This document shows, piece after piece, positions 55,310-57,211 of a stretch of 57,211 bases of DNA. The first letter of the stretch is position 1; each line of letters opens with the position of its first letter. Under the pieces are notes generated by a model. It worked only from the letters and a program-made list of their open reading frames with translations, did no database searches and was not told where the DNA came from. A program made the position numbers and the translations under genes. Where the stretch lies: NCBI RefSeq assembly GCF_000381065.1, contig NZ_KB905864.1, positions 1 to 57,211 on the forward strand, given 5' to 3'. The stretch is from Propionispira raffinosivorans DSM 20765. GTDB taxonomy: Bacteria; Bacillota; Negativicutes; Selenomonadales; Selenomonadaceae.

Positions 55310-56341
55310 ATGGTTATCATTATGACTACAGAAGCAACAGCAGAGAATATAAAAGCGGTTATTGAATCCATACAAAGTGTTGGACTGACAGCGCAAATTA
55401 TGGAAGGTGCATCACAAAAAATTGTTGGTGTAATCGGGGATAAAAGACTGATGGCTTGTTTAGCGATTGATGCTATGGATGGTGTGGAAAAAAGCGTGGA
55501 AATTTCTAAAAGCTACAAACTTGCCAGTCGTGAATTTCACCCAGCCTCGAGTATTATTGATGTGGATGGTGTTAAGATTGGCGGCGGCAACATTGTGGTT
55601 ATGGCGGGACCTTGTGCGGTCGAATCAAGAGAACAGTTATTTGAGTCGGCAAAAATTGTAAAAGCAGCAGGTGCTCAATTTTTACGCGGCGGTGCTTATA
55701 AACCACGGACTTCACCTTATTCATTTCAAGGACTGGAAGACGAAGGACTGCGCTATCTTGCTGAAGCACGTGATTTGACAGGGCTGAAGATTGTTACAGA
55801 AGTGACAGAGGTAGAAGCTGTAGAAACCGTTTCGCGATATGCTGATATGCTGCAAGTTGGTGCTCGTAATATGCAGAATTTCCGATTGTTGAAAGAAGTC
55901 GGTCGTGGCAGTAAACCAATTCTTTTAAAACGTGGTTTAGCAGCAACCCTCGATGAATGGTTAAATGCTGCAGAATATATTATGAGTGAAGGCAATCAAA
56001 ATGTTGTGCTTTGTGAACGTGGAATTCGTACCTATGAAACATATACACGAAATACACTTGATATGAGTGCGATTGCAGCTGTTAAACATTTAAGCCATTT
56101 ACCAATTATTGTTGATCCTAGTCATGGAACCGGAAAATGGAGAATGGTAAAACCTATGGCCTATGCGGCAATTGCGGCTGGGGCTGATGGTATAATGGTG
56201 GAAGTACATCCAAATCCAGCGAAAGCTCTTTCCGATGGTCCACAGTCATTGACACCGGAAAATTATAATGAAGTCATGAATGGTGTATTTAAATTAGCAA
56301 AATTTATGCGTGAAGAAAAACTCGCAATTGATACTTTATAA
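55310..56341 (+). CDS. aroF: 3-deoxy-7-phosphoheptulonate synthase (type I-beta)
   Basis: The first enzyme of the shikimate pathway, joining phosphoenolpyruvate and erythrose 4-phosphate. Residues about 1-70 form a ferredoxin-like regulatory domain. The barrel follows, with MAGPCAVES near 101, RGGAYKPRTSPYSFQG near 126 and VDPSHGTGK near 265. AAAGGTGG precedes the ATG, 21 bases after pheA. Co-transcription under the Phe T-box means phenylalanine starvation raises the whole aromatic entry step. Confidence 0.94.
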   Translation: MVIIMTTEATAENIKAVIESIQSVGLTAQIMEGASQKIVGVIGDKRLMACLAIDAMDGVEKSVEISKSYKLASREFHPASSIIDVDGVKIGGGNIVVMAGPCAVESREQLFESAKIVKAAGAQFLRGGAYKPRTSPYSFQGLEDEGLRYLAEARDLTGLKIVTEVTEVEAVETVSRYADMLQVGARNMQNFRLLKEVGRGSKPILLKRGLAATLDEWLNAAEYIMSEGNQNVVLCERGIRTYETYTRNTLDMSAIAAVKHLSHLPIIVDPSHGTGKWRMVKPMAYAAIAAGADGIMVEVHPNPAKALSDGPQSLTPENYNEVMNGVFKLAKFMREEKLAIDTL

Positions 56342-56354
56342 TATTATATAGTAG

Positions 56355-56393
56355 GAAGCTGCTTTTGCATGATGTAAAAAGCAGCTTTTTTTA
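56355..56393 (+). terminator. Terminator of pheA-aroF
   Basis: AAGCTGCTTTT pairs with AAAAGCAGCTT, followed by seven T. Confidence 0.85.
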
Positions 56394-56419
56394 CAAAACA
56401 ATAGCAACTGGACAATTGA

Positions 56420-56448
56420 TTTGCAGAAATCTAGAAATACGTTATAAT
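56420..56448 (+). promoter_or_regulatory. Probable promoter of the small unknown gene
   Basis: TTTGCA (56420-56425) and TATAAT (56443-56448) are 17 apart. Confidence 0.5.
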
Positions 56449-56524
56449 TAATCAGGACAATTTTCTGACAAATGCAATTTAGTGAAATGGAAAGATAATA
56501 AAGATGATGAGGGGTGTATGTATT

Positions 56525-56806
56525 ATGAAAAAAAACATGAAACTATTTTTGATCTTAAAAATAGAATATGGAGCAGGTGAAGAAAATGTATTTACGGAAA
56601 TTTTAAATGCAACATCGAGTTACAGTACTGCTCAGGCGATGAAAGAACGATATACGGAAGAATACAAAGAACAGGGCAGTAAGAAAAATAAAATGTGGGT
56701 TTCAATTCAACTGCATCAATGTGGGGTTCAAATGGATGATGAAATATTAGATGACAGTTTATTTATCCGCTACATAGAAGGCAGCAGTAAGGTTTGCAAA
56801 GATTAA
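56525..56806 (+). CDS. Small protein of unknown function
   Basis: A 93-residue acidic, soluble protein with no motif I recognise. A hydrophobic strand (LFLILKIEYG) near the start and mixed helix and strand content suggest a compact folded domain. Start at 56525 follows GAGGGG by about 10 bases; ATGs upstream lack a site. It has its own promoter and lies alone between the aromatic operon and the rRNA-type promoters. Confidence 0.65.
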   Translation: MKKNMKLFLILKIEYGAGEENVFTEILNATSSYSTAQAMKERYTEEYKEQGSKKNKMWVSIQLHQCGVQMDDEILDDSLFIRYIEGSSKVCKD

Positions 56807-56886
56807 GTACTCGATGAAATCAGAGCGGGATTTTTATATAGTAGGAAAGTCGTCATTAGCAAAGTGCGTTTCGAAAGAAAATTGTT

Positions 56887-57070
56887 TTTATTGAAATTTA
56901 ATAGAAATTTCAATAAAAAGTATTGACAGTCAAGTTGAAAGCGTGTAGTATATTATAAGTCGCCAAGAACAACGGCGAAAAACGAAATCACCGATTCACT
57001 TGTCTTTAACGCAAGTCATCAACTGGTTTCAAAAAAAGATATTGACAGCCGCTTGCGGATGTGATAATCT
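56887..57070 (+). promoter_or_regulatory. Tandem strong promoters, probably of an rRNA operon
   Basis: P1: TTGACA (56923-56928), 17 bases, TAGTAT (56946-56951). P2: TTGACA (57042-57047), 17 bases, TAATCT (57065-57070). Just before P1 is a perfect inverted repeat TTTTATTGAAATTT / AAATTTCAATAAAA, which could end upstream transcription or form an AT-rich UP-like region. Two perfect -35 elements in tandem are typical of rrn operons. Confidence 0.75.
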
Positions 57071-57211
57071 ATACAAGCTGACTTAAGCAAGTGCCAGCAA
57101 CGTGTTCTTTGAAAACTAAACAATGTAGAAAACAAAAAGATATATGTACACCAACATGTATCAAGCCAGATGTGCGGTTTTCGAACGCTTGCGTTTGAAA
57201 ACAACAACTAA
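57071..57211 (+). other. Probable 5' leader of an rRNA operon
   Basis: Downstream of P2 the sequence TGTTCTTTGAAAACTAAACA (57102-57121) is the Firmicutes pre-16S leader motif containing boxA-like antitermination signals. A hairpin GTTTTCGAACGC/GCGTTTGAAAAC follows at about 57176-57203. The 16S gene itself would lie beyond the window. Confidence 0.7.

Overview
The window is AT-rich bacterial chromosome with Firmicutes-type expression signals: strong AGGAGG ribosome sites, a T-box leader, TTG/GTG starts and intrinsic terminators. The gene set is that of an anaerobe: GlpABC, a Dms-type molybdoenzyme, uracil reduction, LarE and a fructose PTS. HtpX, HlyD and MgtC beside clostridial-type genes fit a diderm Firmicute such as a member of the Negativicutes. 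That placement is inferred from gene content and style only.

Layout. 1-5800: end of an unknown gene, hairpin-rich leader, TerC, HtpX, a guanylate-kinase-like protein, a candidate small RNA, tRNA-Pro, a threonine synthase, a TauE/SafE exporter and a cyclophilin. 6100-13650: chemoreceptor, Ppx/GppA phosphatase, LysR regulator and an ABC-2 exporter operon with no ATPase gene. 13800-19500: gyrA, an LCP protein, the wreck of a second TetR-controlled ABC exporter, a cluster of DnaA boxes and an MgtC protein. 19570-25900: fructose operon (fruR-fruK-fruA) with paired operators, a YitT protein and an orphan amino-acid-type binding lipoprotein. 26000-35900: uracil catabolism in two opposed transcription units around a PucR regulator. 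36000-42700: LarE, a frameshifted SDR gene, a cytoplasmic DmsAB-like pair and an ABC-F ATPase. 42800-54000: glycerol cluster (XRE regulator, glpF, glpK, glpABC, dhaKLM and a second, altered glpK). 54000-57211: Phe T-box with pheA-aroF, a small unknown gene, then tandem promoters and leader of what looks like an rRNA operon starting just past the window.

How it works together. Uracil would be imported by the NCS1 permease, reduced by the PreA-like enzyme, opened by dihydropyrimidinase and cut to beta-alanine by the amidohydrolase. The divergent aminotransferase and iron alcohol dehydrogenase would convert beta-alanine through malonate semialdehyde to 3-hydroxypropionate. Glycerol enters by GlpF, is phosphorylated by GlpK and oxidised by GlpABC to dihydroxyacetone phosphate. 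DhaKLM makes the same product from dihydroxyacetone using PTS phosphate.

The most interesting points are: a second glycerol kinase with Asn at the catalytic Asp and a changed ATP loop; matching operators at the XRE gene and the glpF promoter; leader terminators in front of all three uracil transcription units, including a three-way-junction leader before pucR; a dispersed intergenic repeat of about 145 bp in four copies; and a promoter-to-terminator candidate small RNA near 2.8 kb.
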